DNA from: CAIWHR01 sp963781285
Lineage (GTDB): Bacteria > Pseudomonadota > Gammaproteobacteria > Burkholderiales > Casimicrobiaceae
Direction: 5' to 3'
Length of the DNA stretch: 64,000 nt
Assembly (NCBI GenBank): GCA_963781285.1
Contig: CAWAFI010000003.1
Span: 186,001 to 250,000, forward strand
In this document: one piece after another, positions 24,791 to 33,391 of the stretch
How positions within the stretch are numbered: the stretch's first letter is position 1
Layout: every line of letters starts with the position of its first letter
Notes under the pieces: model-generated
Seen by the model: only the letters and a program-made list of their open reading frames with translations
The model's database searches: none
Told to the model about the DNA's origin: nothing
Made by a program: the position numbers and the translations under genes

Positions 24791-25753
24791 ATGCGTGCAC
24801 TGCGCTATGCCCGGTACGGACCGCCGGAGGTGCTCGAGGTCGTCGAACTTCCGGAGCCGACGCCGGCTGCGGGCGAAGTGAAGGTTCGCGTCCACACCGC
24901 GAGCCTGAATCCGCTCGACTGGAAGATTCGCGCTGGGCACGTGCGCTGGATACCGGTGTTCCCCGCGCCGCCGCGCGGGATGGGCTCCGACTTCGCCGGG
25001 GAGATCGTCGGCGTCGGCGGCGGCGCAATCTCGCACTTTGTTGGCGAGCGCGTATTCGGCTCGGTGCAGCCGTTCCTGCGCGACGGCGCCTTTGCCGAAT
25101 ACATCGTCGCAGATGCGGACCGGGTGGTTGCGACGCCGGACAACCTCGACGACGCGCAGGCCGCGGCACTGCCGGTCGCGGGCGGCACCGCACTGCAGGC
25201 ATTGGCCGACGAGGCGCGACTCGTCCGCGGGCAGCGCGTGCTGATCACCGGCGCGGCCGGCGGCGTCGGACATTTCGCCGTGCAGATCGCGAGGCATTTC
25301 GGCGCATACGTCGTCGGTGTCTGTAGTGCCGACAATCTTGCGTTCGTTCGCGATCTCGGCGCCGACGAGGTTCTCGACTACGCGCGCGACGATTTCGCGC
25401 GTCGCGGCGACCGTTTCGATATCGTGTTCGATGCCGCCGGCGCGTCGTCGTTCACGGCGGCACGTCCGGTTCTCTCCGACACCGGCTGTTACATCAACAC
25501 GGGCGGCAATGCGGCTGCGGTCATGAGCACGGTGATGAGCGCAGTGTACGCGCGGCTTGCGTCACGGCAGCGCGCAATTCCGTTTACGCTGAAGAACGGC
25601 CCCATGATGTGGCAACGGCTGGCGACACTCGCGCACGACGGTGTGCTGCGCGCGCACGTCGAGCGCACGATTGCGCTGGAGGATGTCGCCGACGCGCAGC
25701 GGGCGATGGAGACCGGGCACGGCCGCGGCAAGATCGTGGTGCGGCTTCGTTGA
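24791..25753 (+). CDS. Medium-chain NAD(P)-dependent oxidoreductase (quinone reductase-like, zinc-free)
   Basis: This 320-residue protein has a GroES-like N-terminal domain (DWKIRAGHVRWIPVF, GSDFAGEIVGVG) and a Rossmann domain with GAAGGVGHFAVQIARHFGA, the nucleotide-binding glycine motif. Structural and catalytic zinc cysteines are absent, as in quinone oxidoreductases and enoyl reductases of the MDR superfamily. It ends one base before the convergent cytochrome c gene. The substrate is unknown. Confidence 0.88.
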   Translation: MRALRYARYGPPEVLEVVELPEPTPAAGEVKVRVHTASLNPLDWKIRAGHVRWIPVFPAPPRGMGSDFAGEIVGVGGGAISHFVGERVFGSVQPFLRDGAFAEYIVADADRVVATPDNLDDAQAAALPVAGGTALQALADEARLVRGQRVLITGAAGGVGHFAVQIARHFGAYVVGVCSADNLAFVRDLGADEVLDYARDDFARRGDRFDIVFDAAGASSFTAARPVLSDTGCYINTGGNAAAVMSTVMSAVYARLASRQRAIPFTLKNGPMMWQRLATLAHDGVLRAHVERTIALEDVADAQRAMETGHGRGKIVVRLR

Positions 25754-25754
25754 A

Positions 25755-26327
25755 TTACTTCCCCGGCGGTATCGGCTGTGGAACCGGGTTTGAAATCGGC
25801 TTGATGGATTTGAGATAGGCGAAAACGGCTTTCAAGTCCTGATCCGTCAGCCCGGCAAGGTCGTACCACGGCATCGGCGGCAGGATCGGCCGGCCGGTAC
25901 CGAATCGCTTCCCGGTGCGCATCGTCTTGATGAATTGATCGGCGGTCCAATTGCCCATCCCCGTCGCGTCGGGGGTGAGGTTGGCGGCGAAGCTGATCCC
26001 CCACGGGCCCACCCAGGCCGTCAAGTCGTTATTGGTGATCGCGCCCCACTGACCGGGATTGGGGCCGAGAATCCCCGGGGGAACCGGCGGCAGTTGCGCG
26101 CCGGCGCGGTGGCCCGACAGGAGTCGCGCCTTGTCGGGGGCTGGGCCGTTGGGTGTCATGGCCTTCGGCGTGTGACAGTCATGGCAGCCGCCGTAGTTCA
26201 CCAGATACTCGCCGCGCTTGACCTGAGCGCTTGGCGCGCCTGCCGTCTGTGCGAGCGCGGTCGGCGAAGCCACATAGGCGGTGGCCGCAACGCCGACGAT
26301 TCCACAAGCAACGATCTTCATTCGCAT
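25755..26327 (-). CDS. Monoheme c-type cytochrome, periplasmic
   Basis: From ATG 26327 this is a 190-residue protein with a signal peptide ending near ALAQT and a single CHDCH heme site in VNYGGCHDCHTPK. A likely Met ligand lies in RPILPPMPWYDLAGL, and the C-terminal LTDQDLKAVFAYLKSIKP is typical of class I cytochromes. An upstream ATG at 26339 is also possible. It lies downstream of the heme A synthase-like gene on the same strand (gap about 180 bp) and could carry electrons to or from the neighbouring heme-copper enzymes. Confidence 0.88.
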   Translation of the reverse strand: MRMKIVACGIVGVAATAYVASPTALAQTAGAPSAQVKRGEYLVNYGGCHDCHTPKAMTPNGPAPDKARLLSGHRAGAQLPPVPPGILGPNPGQWGAITNNDLTAWVGPWGISFAANLTPDATGMGNWTADQFIKTMRTGKRFGTGRPILPPMPWYDLAGLTDQDLKAVFAYLKSIKPISNPVPQPIPPGK

Positions 26328-26507
26328 GCGAGACCCCATGTGAACAGGTGCCGCGTAGTCTAGCGATCCACGGCTGGCGGAAGCAAGCGAAATTCTCGAC
26401 GCGCGGGCGAAGCGCAACGGAACGACGCGCGAGGACGCGATGCGGCAGAACGTGGCGCTGGTCGATTAGCCGAAAGCGGCGGAGTAGGTCGATGCGGAAA
26501 GCGGGCT

Positions 26508-27506
26508 TCAGCCCGACTCGCGAACGTGGCTGTCGGGGCTACGCGTTCGGACGACGGCCATCGCGAGCGCCGCAACCAGCAAAGCGGCGCAGGCGTTGTG
26601 CAGTACCGTGAGCATCAATGAGGGCACGGCGAGAATCGTCACGACGCCCGCGAGCGGCGCCGCGACCGCGAGGATGCCGAGCATCCATGCTAGCCGCCGA
26701 TCGCGTTTGGACAGCGCGCTCGCGAGCACCAACGTGACGACGACCACTGCGATGCCGATCGTCCGGTGCATGATGTAGACAGCGGCGGCGCGCGGGGGCG
26801 GAACGACCCGGCCATCGACGATCGAAAGCGGTCGAAAAGGATCCAACGCGGGAGACAGCATGAACTCGTCGGGGAAGCCCGGACACCTGCCGAGTGTCGT
26901 GCACGCGGTCAACGTGTATTGCGCGCCGATCGATCCGCCGAGTGCGGACTGCGCGAACGCGAGCACGAGCGCGGCGAGCGCGATCCACGGTAGCCGCGCA
27001 CCTGGTCTCCACCATGGCGTTGGTGCGGCGTTTGCTGTCGTCGCGGTCGCGACCGACGCGGCCAGCACGGCGAGCACTGCATACCCCCCGAGCAGGTTGC
27101 CGAGCGTGACTGCCGGAAGCCGGGCGCCGGGGGTTGCGATGCCCAGCACCGCAAGTGCTGCGGCGATGGCGAGCGCGGCGGTCGCCAGCGTTCCCTCGCG
27201 TTTCCACGCCGGACGCTGCGTCCACGCGATGAGCAGCAGGCCGATGATCAACGCAAGCACGCCGGTGGCGGCGATCCGGTGCGCGACGCGCACCAGACGC
27301 ACGGCGGTCGACGGTACCGCCTCCGCGCCCGCCGCATCGACTACTCCGTAGCACGCCGGCCAGTCGGCGCACGCGAGCCCGACTTGCGTGTGGCGCATGA
27401 ACGCGCTCGCGATGATGACGACGAACGTCAGCGCGGCCGCAGCCAGCGCCGTCCGTGCAAACAGCACGCGCAGGCGGGCAACGGTCTCGGGAGCGTCGCC
27501 GCTCAT
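26508..27506 (-). CDS. COX15/CtaA-type heme A synthase, first of two in the window
   Basis: This 332-residue membrane protein has about eight helices and the CtaA/COX15 features: RHTQVGLACADWPACYG with a Cys pair, VRVAHRIAATGVLAL with a heme-ligand His, a second His pair in YIMHRTIGIAV and VLHNACAALLVA, and a cysteine loop LTACTTLGRCPG. It is unlike the second COX15 at 38221-39319, so two different synthases are encoded. It starts 10 bp after the preceding HCO subunit gene, which suggests that the enzyme partner uses heme A or a related heme. Confidence 0.85.
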   Translation of the reverse strand: MSGDAPETVARLRVLFARTALAAAALTFVVIIASAFMRHTQVGLACADWPACYGVVDAAGAEAVPSTAVRLVRVAHRIAATGVLALIIGLLLIAWTQRPAWKREGTLATAALAIAAALAVLGIATPGARLPAVTLGNLLGGYAVLAVLAASVATATTANAAPTPWWRPGARLPWIALAALVLAFAQSALGGSIGAQYTLTACTTLGRCPGFPDEFMLSPALDPFRPLSIVDGRVVPPPRAAAVYIMHRTIGIAVVVVTLVLASALSKRDRRLAWMLGILAVAAPLAGVVTILAVPSLMLTVLHNACAALLVAALAMAVVRTRSPDSHVRESG

Positions 27507-27516
27507 CGTCCGCTGT

Positions 27517-28989
27517 TCACGCGGTCGTCAACGTAGGGAGCACATGGGGCCGGCGCACGACGGCTACGACGACGAGCGCGACGAACAACATCCCGCCGAC
27601 GATCGCGATGAGCCCGCCCAGCCCCATCAGGCTCATTCCAGCGATCTGCTCGAACGACCGCTCGACCACCGCACCATCGGCGACCTTGCGTTGCACGCCG
27701 TAACCGCCGGACCACATCAGCCCGACGATGTGCAATAGCTGCCCGCCGCCGTAGAGGTATGGCTGCCACGTCGCGGGGCGCGGTGATGGCGCGGCGAACC
27801 CGAGCCGCGGCAGCAGCCAGTACGCGACCCCCATCATTGCGATCGTCACGCCGACGATGCAGCCGTGATAATGCGCGGGAATCGTGACGTTGCTGCCGTG
27901 GATCGTGAAGCCGATCAGGCCGCCGATGCCGAACAGCGCGATCGAGGCGACGAGGACCGCGAACAGCGGCCGCGCCCGAGGATCACGGAACGCCGCGGCC
28001 GATCGGGGCAGGCGCACGAGCGCCAGCGTCACTGCGAGCGCGACCGGCGCGATCGCGAGTCCACCGCCGAAGCGCATCAGCCATGTCTGCAGGCGGTGAT
28101 GCTCGACCGAGGCGACGCCGAAGGCGTAGTAGATGAGCGGTGTCGCGAACACGCAGGCAAGCCCGATGCCGAACAGCAGCGCGGCCACGCGCGAAGAGAG
28201 CGGAATGCGCGCGCCGATCGCATCGGCGAGGAGCAGCCAGGCGACGAGCAGCAGCAGCGTCCACGCGAACTGCAGCACGTGGCCGCCGCCCCAGAACAGG
28301 AGCTCGTAATAGGCCTTGCCGTCGAGGCCGCCCGGCAGTGCCGCGAACGACCAGACGAGCGCGAGCAAGGCGACGGCGGTCGCGACGATCGCGCCGTTGA
28401 GGCCGAAGCGCAGCGCGCCCGCGCCATCCAGCCGGATGCCGACCAGCGGCGACGCGAACAGGCCGCGGGCGACCTGCAGCGCCAGGCCGAGCCCGAACAG
28501 TGCGAGGCCCGTGAGGAAAGTGCGCGACTCGATCACCGGCACGTAGTTCGCCATGATCGGCGTGCCCCCGCCGAACGGCGCGACGGCCATCGTTGCCGTG
28601 CCGGCCGTGGCGAGCGCCAGCGCGATCCAGCCGATCGGCAGCAGCCGTCGTGTGCTGTTCAGGCTCCAGAGCACGCAGGCGAACGCGACGAACCAGACCA
28701 GCACCGACAGGTCCACGTGTGCGACCAGCGCGGTGTGGAAGAAATCGGCCACCGGAAAGAGCTGGGCGACGCCGGGCGTGCGCGAGAGCACCAGCAACAC
28801 GGCAAGGATGCCCGATGTGGCAAGCGCGGCAATGCCGAGCGCAAACCAGCCGAGCGCCAACTTCGCGCGCGCATCGCGTGGCAGCGCCAGCGTGTAGCGC
28901 CCGAACGCCAGCGCGACGTCGAGCCGCGCGGCCGACGCGCCGGTCCGAAGGGTCATCGGTGCGCCGTCGGAGTCTTGCGGGGGCGTCAT
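27517..28989 (-). CDS. Heme-copper oxidoreductase catalytic subunit I, small divergent type without the active-site Tyr (NO-reductase-like candidate)
   Basis: This 490-residue protein has about 12 membrane helices. Heme and copper ligands are in place: H85/H91 (FFHTALVAHVDLSV), H237 (WGGGHVLQF), H297-H298 (VEHHRLQ), H373/H375 (IPAHYHGC). At the position of the cross-linked Tyr (HxxxY) it has Phe241 (HVLQF), with Gln240 before it. Most software would call it cbb3-type subunit I, but no CcoO or CcoP follows. It sits between a cytochrome b-ferredoxin-MvhD fusion gene (65 bp upstream) and a heme A synthase gene (10 bp downstream). The missing Tyr and layout recall the gNOR-like groups of NO reductases. 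That is inference; an oxygen-reducing role is not excluded. Confidence 0.75.
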   Translation of the reverse strand: MTPPQDSDGAPMTLRTGASAARLDVALAFGRYTLALPRDARAKLALGWFALGIAALATSGILAVLLVLSRTPGVAQLFPVADFFHTALVAHVDLSVLVWFVAFACVLWSLNSTRRLLPIGWIALALATAGTATMAVAPFGGGTPIMANYVPVIESRTFLTGLALFGLGLALQVARGLFASPLVGIRLDGAGALRFGLNGAIVATAVALLALVWSFAALPGGLDGKAYYELLFWGGGHVLQFAWTLLLLVAWLLLADAIGARIPLSSRVAALLFGIGLACVFATPLIYYAFGVASVEHHRLQTWLMRFGGGLAIAPVALAVTLALVRLPRSAAAFRDPRARPLFAVLVASIALFGIGGLIGFTIHGSNVTIPAHYHGCIVGVTIAMMGVAYWLLPRLGFAAPSPRPATWQPYLYGGGQLLHIVGLMWSGGYGVQRKVADGAVVERSFEQIAGMSLMGLGGLIAIVGGMLFVALVVVAVVRRPHVLPTLTTA

Positions 28990-29053
28990 CGGGTCGAATG
29001 TTACTCCGGTCGCGAGCGCCGCCGATCGCGTTGCCCGTTGCGAGCGTTTGTGC

Positions 29054-30733
29054 TCAACGAGGTGGGATCGAGTCATGCGGATGTTCGGTACGTTTCGGCG
29101 GTGCGGCGAATGCAGGAGCGCCGGCGCCTGCGCCGTCTGCGAGATCAGCGCGGAATTCCGCGAGCCGCGCGAAGAGCCTCGCTTCGCCGCCGCGTCCCGC
29201 AAACGCGATGCGCACACGGTCTCTCGGCACCGCGGCGCGCAGATGGGGCTCGCGCGTGCCAGCAAGCCGCTCCCGGGTCCAGCGGTTGCCGAGGCGGAAC
29301 AGGCAATCGCCATCACGGCATCCGGTGACCAGAACGCCTCCGGCACCCGCTCGCAGCGCATACTCGACGAACGACGGCGGCAGTTGCGCCGCGCACAACA
29401 TCGACAGCGTCGCCGTGTACGCATCGGCAACAGGTGCGAGATCGGCGCCGCCGTGTTCGCTGCGGCAGCCGAAGACGACGATGGGCGGGCGTTCTGGCAC
29501 CGCCGGTGATGCGGCGAGTTGCGCCAGCGCCAATTCGAGTTCCGCCCGCAATGCATCGATCGGTGCCTGTGGCATGTCGATGCCGGTCACGAGGTCGGCG
29601 ACCGAACGGAACGGCGTCGACGACGGGCATGCGCCGGCGCAGATTCCGCACCCTGCACACAGGGCGGGATCGATGACCGCCTGCCGCGGCAAGCGCTTGC
29701 CGTCGGTGCGCGGCTGCATCGTCACCGCCGCGTACGGACAATCGGCGAAGCAGCGCGCGCAGCCGTTGCAGTTGACGAGGTTCACGACGGCAGGGACGGG
29801 CCGCGGCGCGCGCGCCGCACGCGACAGCCACGGCAGTGCGGCGAGCAGCAGCGTGAACCCGACGGTGACGAGCCACAGCATCGCGGGCGACGTGCGGTCG
29901 GCGAAGGCGTGGAGACCGAGGTAGAACCAGTCCAGCGGCAGCGTCCCCGGCGCTGCCGCGAGATCGGCGGGTGGAGCACTGACGACCGGCCAGGCGAGCG
30001 AAAGCAGCGTCAGCGCGGCGAGCGTTCCCCACGCGAGCGCCTGCGGCGGCTGCGTCTCCGGCCGCGACAGCCGCTGCAGGTGCACCCACATTGCCGCGAG
30101 CAGCGCGAGCGGAAGGCCGATGTGCAGGAAGATCAGGAGCGAGAAGAACCGGTCGTTCACCGCGCCGGGCGCGATGAAATTGCGCGTGAGCGCGCCATCG
30201 AATACCGGCAACACGTCGAGCCACTCGGTCGTCGCGATCAGGCTGTACTGCGCGATGCCGTCCCAGACGAGCCAGAAGCCGCCGATGCCCGACGCGAACA
30301 GCAGCCACAGCGTGACGACACCGGTGAGCCACGAAAAGCGACGGAAGTGCGCGTAACGGGAAAGCACCCATTCGCGCGCGAGATGCAGCAGCACCACGAG
30401 CACCAGTGCGTCCGACGCATAGCGGTGAAGGCTTCGCGCAAGCGATCCGAGCGGAAAGGCGTTCGAAGACAGCCGCTCGACCGAGGCAAACGCACCGTCG
30501 ACGCGGGTGTCGAAACCGATGTAGACGTAGATGCCGGTGACCGCGACGATCCAGAACAGGAAGAACGCGATGCCGCCCAGGTGCCGCCACGGATTGCCGG
30601 CCTCTCCGAACGCGCGATCGAACGTGGTCTCGATCGCCGCGAGCGCCGCGCGAAGTGCGCGACGAAACGGGCCCGGCGCCACGAGGTCGGTGACGTGAAG
30701 CAGCGGCGCGGCGGGGGCGTACGAGTCCGGCAT
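29054..30733 (-). CDS. Fusion protein: cytochrome b + two [4Fe-4S] ferredoxin sites + MvhD/FrhD-like domain
   Basis: This 559-residue protein has three parts. Residues 45-300 are a cytochrome b/b6-like domain with bis-heme ligands spaced 14 apart: H103/H117 (SLHRYASDALVLVVLLH) and H204/H218 (LHIGLPLALLAAMWVH); PLDWFY recalls the PEWY quinone-site motif. Residues 322-370 hold two CxxCxxCxxxCP sites (C322/325/328/332 and C359/362/365/369). Residues 418-480 resemble the delta subunit of methyl-viologen/F420-reducing hydrogenase (FGCRSEHGG, LVTGCRDGDC) with C423, C447, C472 and C477 as likely [2Fe-2S] ligands. I infer electron transfer between a soluble Hdr-like donor and the quinone pool or the adjacent HCO enzyme. 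No Hdr gene lies nearby. Confidence 0.82.
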   Translation of the reverse strand: MPDSYAPAAPLLHVTDLVAPGPFRRALRAALAAIETTFDRAFGEAGNPWRHLGGIAFFLFWIVAVTGIYVYIGFDTRVDGAFASVERLSSNAFPLGSLARSLHRYASDALVLVVLLHLAREWVLSRYAHFRRFSWLTGVVTLWLLFASGIGGFWLVWDGIAQYSLIATTEWLDVLPVFDGALTRNFIAPGAVNDRFFSLLIFLHIGLPLALLAAMWVHLQRLSRPETQPPQALAWGTLAALTLLSLAWPVVSAPPADLAAAPGTLPLDWFYLGLHAFADRTSPAMLWLVTVGFTLLLAALPWLSRAARAPRPVPAVVNLVNCNGCARCFADCPYAAVTMQPRTDGKRLPRQAVIDPALCAGCGICAGACPSSTPFRSVADLVTGIDMPQAPIDALRAELELALAQLAASPAVPERPPIVVFGCRSEHGGADLAPVADAYTATLSMLCAAQLPPSFVEYALRAGAGGVLVTGCRDGDCLFRLGNRWTRERLAGTREPHLRAAVPRDRVRIAFAGRGGEARLFARLAEFRADLADGAGAGAPAFAAPPKRTEHPHDSIPPR

Positions 30734-30767
30734 GCGGGAATCTTACGGGTCCATGCGCGCCGGCGGA

Positions 30768-30781
30768 TTGACGTGTGTTAA
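30768..30781. promoter_or_regulatory. FNR/DNR-like box upstream of the cytochrome b-ferredoxin-MvhD gene
   Basis: TTGACGTGTGTTAA matches TTGAC-N4-GTCAA at nine of ten half-site positions. It lies 35 bp before the start codon at 30733. Anaerobic or NO-dependent control is plausible; one mismatch lowers certainty. Confidence 0.45.
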
Positions 30782-30837
30782 CGCGGACGCATGAGCGTTT
30801 GCGACGCATCGCCGAAGTCCGGGCGCACCGCCGCCAG

Positions 30838-31359
30838 CTACCCCCGAAACACCCAGCCGCCTTCCTTGGCGTCGAAATCGATGACCAGCACACGGCCAGG
30901 CTGCAAGTCGATCGTGCGGTCGGCCGTGAAGCCGAAGCCGCCGGATGCGGCGTCCTTCATTTTCGCGACGATGCGGTGCGATCCGGCCGGCACGGCGATC
31001 CGTCGGTACACGGTGGAGGCGCCGTCCCTCGCGAGCCCGGACGGCCGCGCTACGATCGCGAACAGCGGTTTGCCGTCCATTTCGATCTCGACTTCCACCG
31101 GCGCGCGCTCGCGCGGGCAGACCGAGGCCGCACGCATGTTCGGCGCGAGCTTCGCGAGTTCCTCGGGCGTGCGCTCGCGGCAGGCTTCCTTGCGCTGGCC
31201 CGCGTGCTGAAACGAGAGCTTCACCAACGCATCCCCCGCCGGCAGGTGCACGTATGGCGGCGACGTTGCGAAATAGCCGACGACGGCGATGAACGCGCCG
31301 TAGCAGACCGCCTGCAGCGCATAGCTGACGACCTTTCGCATCGGGCTCATGTCCGTCAT
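30838..31359 (-). CDS. Membrane-anchored protein with extracytoplasmic beta domain, unknown, respiratory-island partner
   Basis: This 173-residue protein has a single N-terminal helix (VVSYALQAVCYGAFIAVVGYF), then an exported domain beginning LPAGDALVKLSFQHAGQR. It has paired Cys residues (KEACRERTPEE and ASVCPRERAPVEVEIEMDG) and an Ig-like strand pattern to the end (LVIDFDAKEGGWVF). I do not assign a family. It starts 10 bp after the cytochrome b-[2Fe-2S]-reductase gene, so it is co-transcribed and may be an assembly or docking factor for the HCO or cytochrome b proteins. Confidence 0.65.
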   Translation of the reverse strand: MTDMSPMRKVVSYALQAVCYGAFIAVVGYFATSPPYVHLPAGDALVKLSFQHAGQRKEACRERTPEELAKLAPNMRAASVCPRERAPVEVEIEMDGKPLFAIVARPSGLARDGASTVYRRIAVPAGSHRIVAKMKDAASGGFGFTADRTIDLQPGRVLVIDFDAKEGGWVFRG

Positions 31360-31369
31360 CTCGTCCGCC

Positions 31370-33307
31370 TCAATCGGCTCCCCCGAGCTTCACCAGGTCC
31401 GCCTCTTCCTCTCGTCGCGCGAGGTGCGGGGCGAGGCGAAACGCGTCGGAGAAGCAGTCGTCCTGCTGCATGCCATGCATCTTGAACGCCGGGTGCGCGG
31501 CCTCGACCATCTTCACCGAGCCGCAGGCATAGATCTGGTGTCCCGTGAGATTGGGAAAGTCGGCGAGGATCGCCTCGTGCACGAGGCCCGTGCGCCCGCT
31601 CCAGCGATCTTGCGGCCTCGGCGCCGAGAGCACCGGCACGAAGGTGAAATTCGGATGCTCGGCCGCCCACTGCTTCGGCAGGTCAGGGAGGTAGAGGTCG
31701 GAGAGCGAGCGCACGCCCCAGTAAAGGATCATCTTGCGTTTCATCCCGACGTGGAATGCATGCTCGACCATGCTCTTGACCGGTGCGAAGCCCGTCGCAC
31801 CGGCGACGAAGATGATCGGCTTGTCGGAGTCCTCGCGCAGGAAGAACGACCCCAGCGGCCCTTCGAAGCGCACCGTGTCGCCGACCTTCATCGTGCTGAA
31901 CACGTGCGTCGTGAACTTGCCGCCGGGGATCAGGCGGATCTGCAGCTCGATCTCGTCGTTGACGTGCGGCGCCGTCGCAAACGAGAAGCTCCGTTGCTCG
32001 CCGCCGGGGAGCATGATGTTGATGTACTGGCCGGCATAGAAGCGGACCGGTTCGCCGTCGACCTTGAGCTTGACAATCATCACGTCGGCGGTCGCCTTGT
32101 GCATCGCGACGACCTTCGCCGCGTATTCGCGCGGGCGGATTCCGCCGGGCAGCGCCAGCGGCAGATATTCGAGTTCGACATCGGCGAGCGGCGTTGCGCT
32201 GCACGCGAGCACCATCCCCTTCGCGCGTTCGTCCGCGGTCAGCACCGATTCCTGGTGCGGCCCCTGTTCGACCGGGCCGTAGAGTACCGTGCACTTGCAC
32301 TTGCCGCAGCCCCCGTTGCGGCATTCATACGGGAACGCGATGCCGTCGCGCAGTGCGGCCTCGAGGATCGTCTCGCCGGGGCGCGCCGGGATGATCCGGT
32401 TGTCGGGGCGCACCATCAGGTGCAGATCGTCCTTCGCGGCGCGTTTCGGCGGCAGCCACGGCAGCAGCAGGAAGACGAGCGTCAGCCCGCCGACGAGCGC
32501 CCAGAGGCTGCCGGGCGACCACGCATAGAGCAACGGATAGATCGCGAGGTAGAACCAGTCGACGGGAATGGTCGTCGGCGCGGCGGCGAGGTCGGCCGCA
32601 GGGCCGGAAAGCGCGGGCTTCACGAGCGACAGCGCGAGGAGCGCCAGCGTGACGCCAATCGCGATGGAGCGCGGCGGCGACGTCTTGGCCCCGGGGACTC
32701 GCTGCGTATGCACCCACAGCAGCGCCAGCACGCCGAGCGGCAATCCGATATGCAGGAACGACAGCAGCGAGAACAGCCGGTCGCTTACGGCATCGGGCGT
32801 GATGAAGTTGCGCACGAGCGCGCCATTGAAGATCGGCAGCCAGTCGAGCCATTCGGCAGTGCCCACGGTGACGAGCTGGGCGGTCGCGTCCCACGGCAGC
32901 ATGTAGCCGTTGATGCCGCTGATGTAGACGAGCCACAACAGGATCACCCCCGACACCCACGAGAACCAGCGGAAGCTGCGGTAGTGGTCGAACACGTAGT
33001 GCCGAACGAGGTGCAGCATCATCGCCAGCACCATCGCATCCGACGCGTAGCGGTGGAAACTGCGCATGATCCCACCCAGCCACCACTGGTCGTGCGTCAG
33101 GTACTCGACCGAATCGTAGGCTTCGTGGACCCCGGTCGCAAAGAAGATGTAGAGGTAGAGCCCGCTTGCGACGACGATCCACAGCAGGAAGTACGCGATC
33201 GCGCCCAGGTAGTAGAACGGGTTCAACTCGTCGCCGAACACTTTGTTGAACAAGCCTTCGGCGGCAAGGAATGCCTTCTGGCCCGCATGCTGCATGACTT
33301 TCAGCAT
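31370..33307 (-). CDS. Fusion protein: cytochrome b + plant-type [2Fe-2S] ferredoxin + FAD/NAD(P)H reductase
   Basis: Counted from ATG 33307 it has 645 residues. Residues 25-290 are a cytochrome b domain with 14-spaced heme pairs H85/H99 (SFHRYASDAMVLAMMLH) and H186/H200 (LHIGLPLGVLALLWVH), plus PVDWFY. Residues 297-375 are a [2Fe-2S] domain (C329, C334, C337, C369; CRNGGCGKCKC and VLACS). The remainder is a ferredoxin-reductase module with AGQYINIMLPGGEQRSFSFA (FAD), VAGATGFAPVKSM (NAD(P)) and IYACGS. Together it could pass electrons from NAD(P)H to quinone or directly to an HCO enzyme at the membrane. A GTG at 33388 would add 27 Pro-rich residues. It is homologous to the cytochrome b part of the fusion at 29054-30733. 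Confidence 0.85.
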   Translation of the reverse strand: MLKVMQHAGQKAFLAAEGLFNKVFGDELNPFYYLGAIAYFLLWIVVASGLYLYIFFATGVHEAYDSVEYLTHDQWWLGGIMRSFHRYASDAMVLAMMLHLVRHYVFDHYRSFRWFSWVSGVILLWLVYISGINGYMLPWDATAQLVTVGTAEWLDWLPIFNGALVRNFITPDAVSDRLFSLLSFLHIGLPLGVLALLWVHTQRVPGAKTSPPRSIAIGVTLALLALSLVKPALSGPAADLAAAPTTIPVDWFYLAIYPLLYAWSPGSLWALVGGLTLVFLLLPWLPPKRAAKDDLHLMVRPDNRIIPARPGETILEAALRDGIAFPYECRNGGCGKCKCTVLYGPVEQGPHQESVLTADERAKGMVLACSATPLADVELEYLPLALPGGIRPREYAAKVVAMHKATADVMIVKLKVDGEPVRFYAGQYINIMLPGGEQRSFSFATAPHVNDEIELQIRLIPGGKFTTHVFSTMKVGDTVRFEGPLGSFFLREDSDKPIIFVAGATGFAPVKSMVEHAFHVGMKRKMILYWGVRSLSDLYLPDLPKQWAAEHPNFTFVPVLSAPRPQDRWSGRTGLVHEAILADFPNLTGHQIYACGSVKMVEAAHPAFKMHGMQQDDCFSDAFRLAPHLARREEEADLVKLGGAD

Positions 33308-33391
33308 GGCACAAGCACGCAGTTGGGCCGAGGGCGGGTGCAACGGCGGGATGTAACGCGGGTGGACATCATTGCTCGGATCGTCCACCCT

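Noticed and set aside
26384..26460. Plus-strand tail reading EASEILDARAKRNGTTREDA and a few more codons, then a stop
   Set aside because: It could be a gene remnant, but it is only about 25 codons and I cannot match it to a family; left unannotated.
27517..28989. Straight call as cbb3 oxidase subunit CcoN
   Set aside because: No ccoO, ccoP or ccoQ genes are present, and the context and active-site helix differ; kept as an unresolved HCO subunit I.
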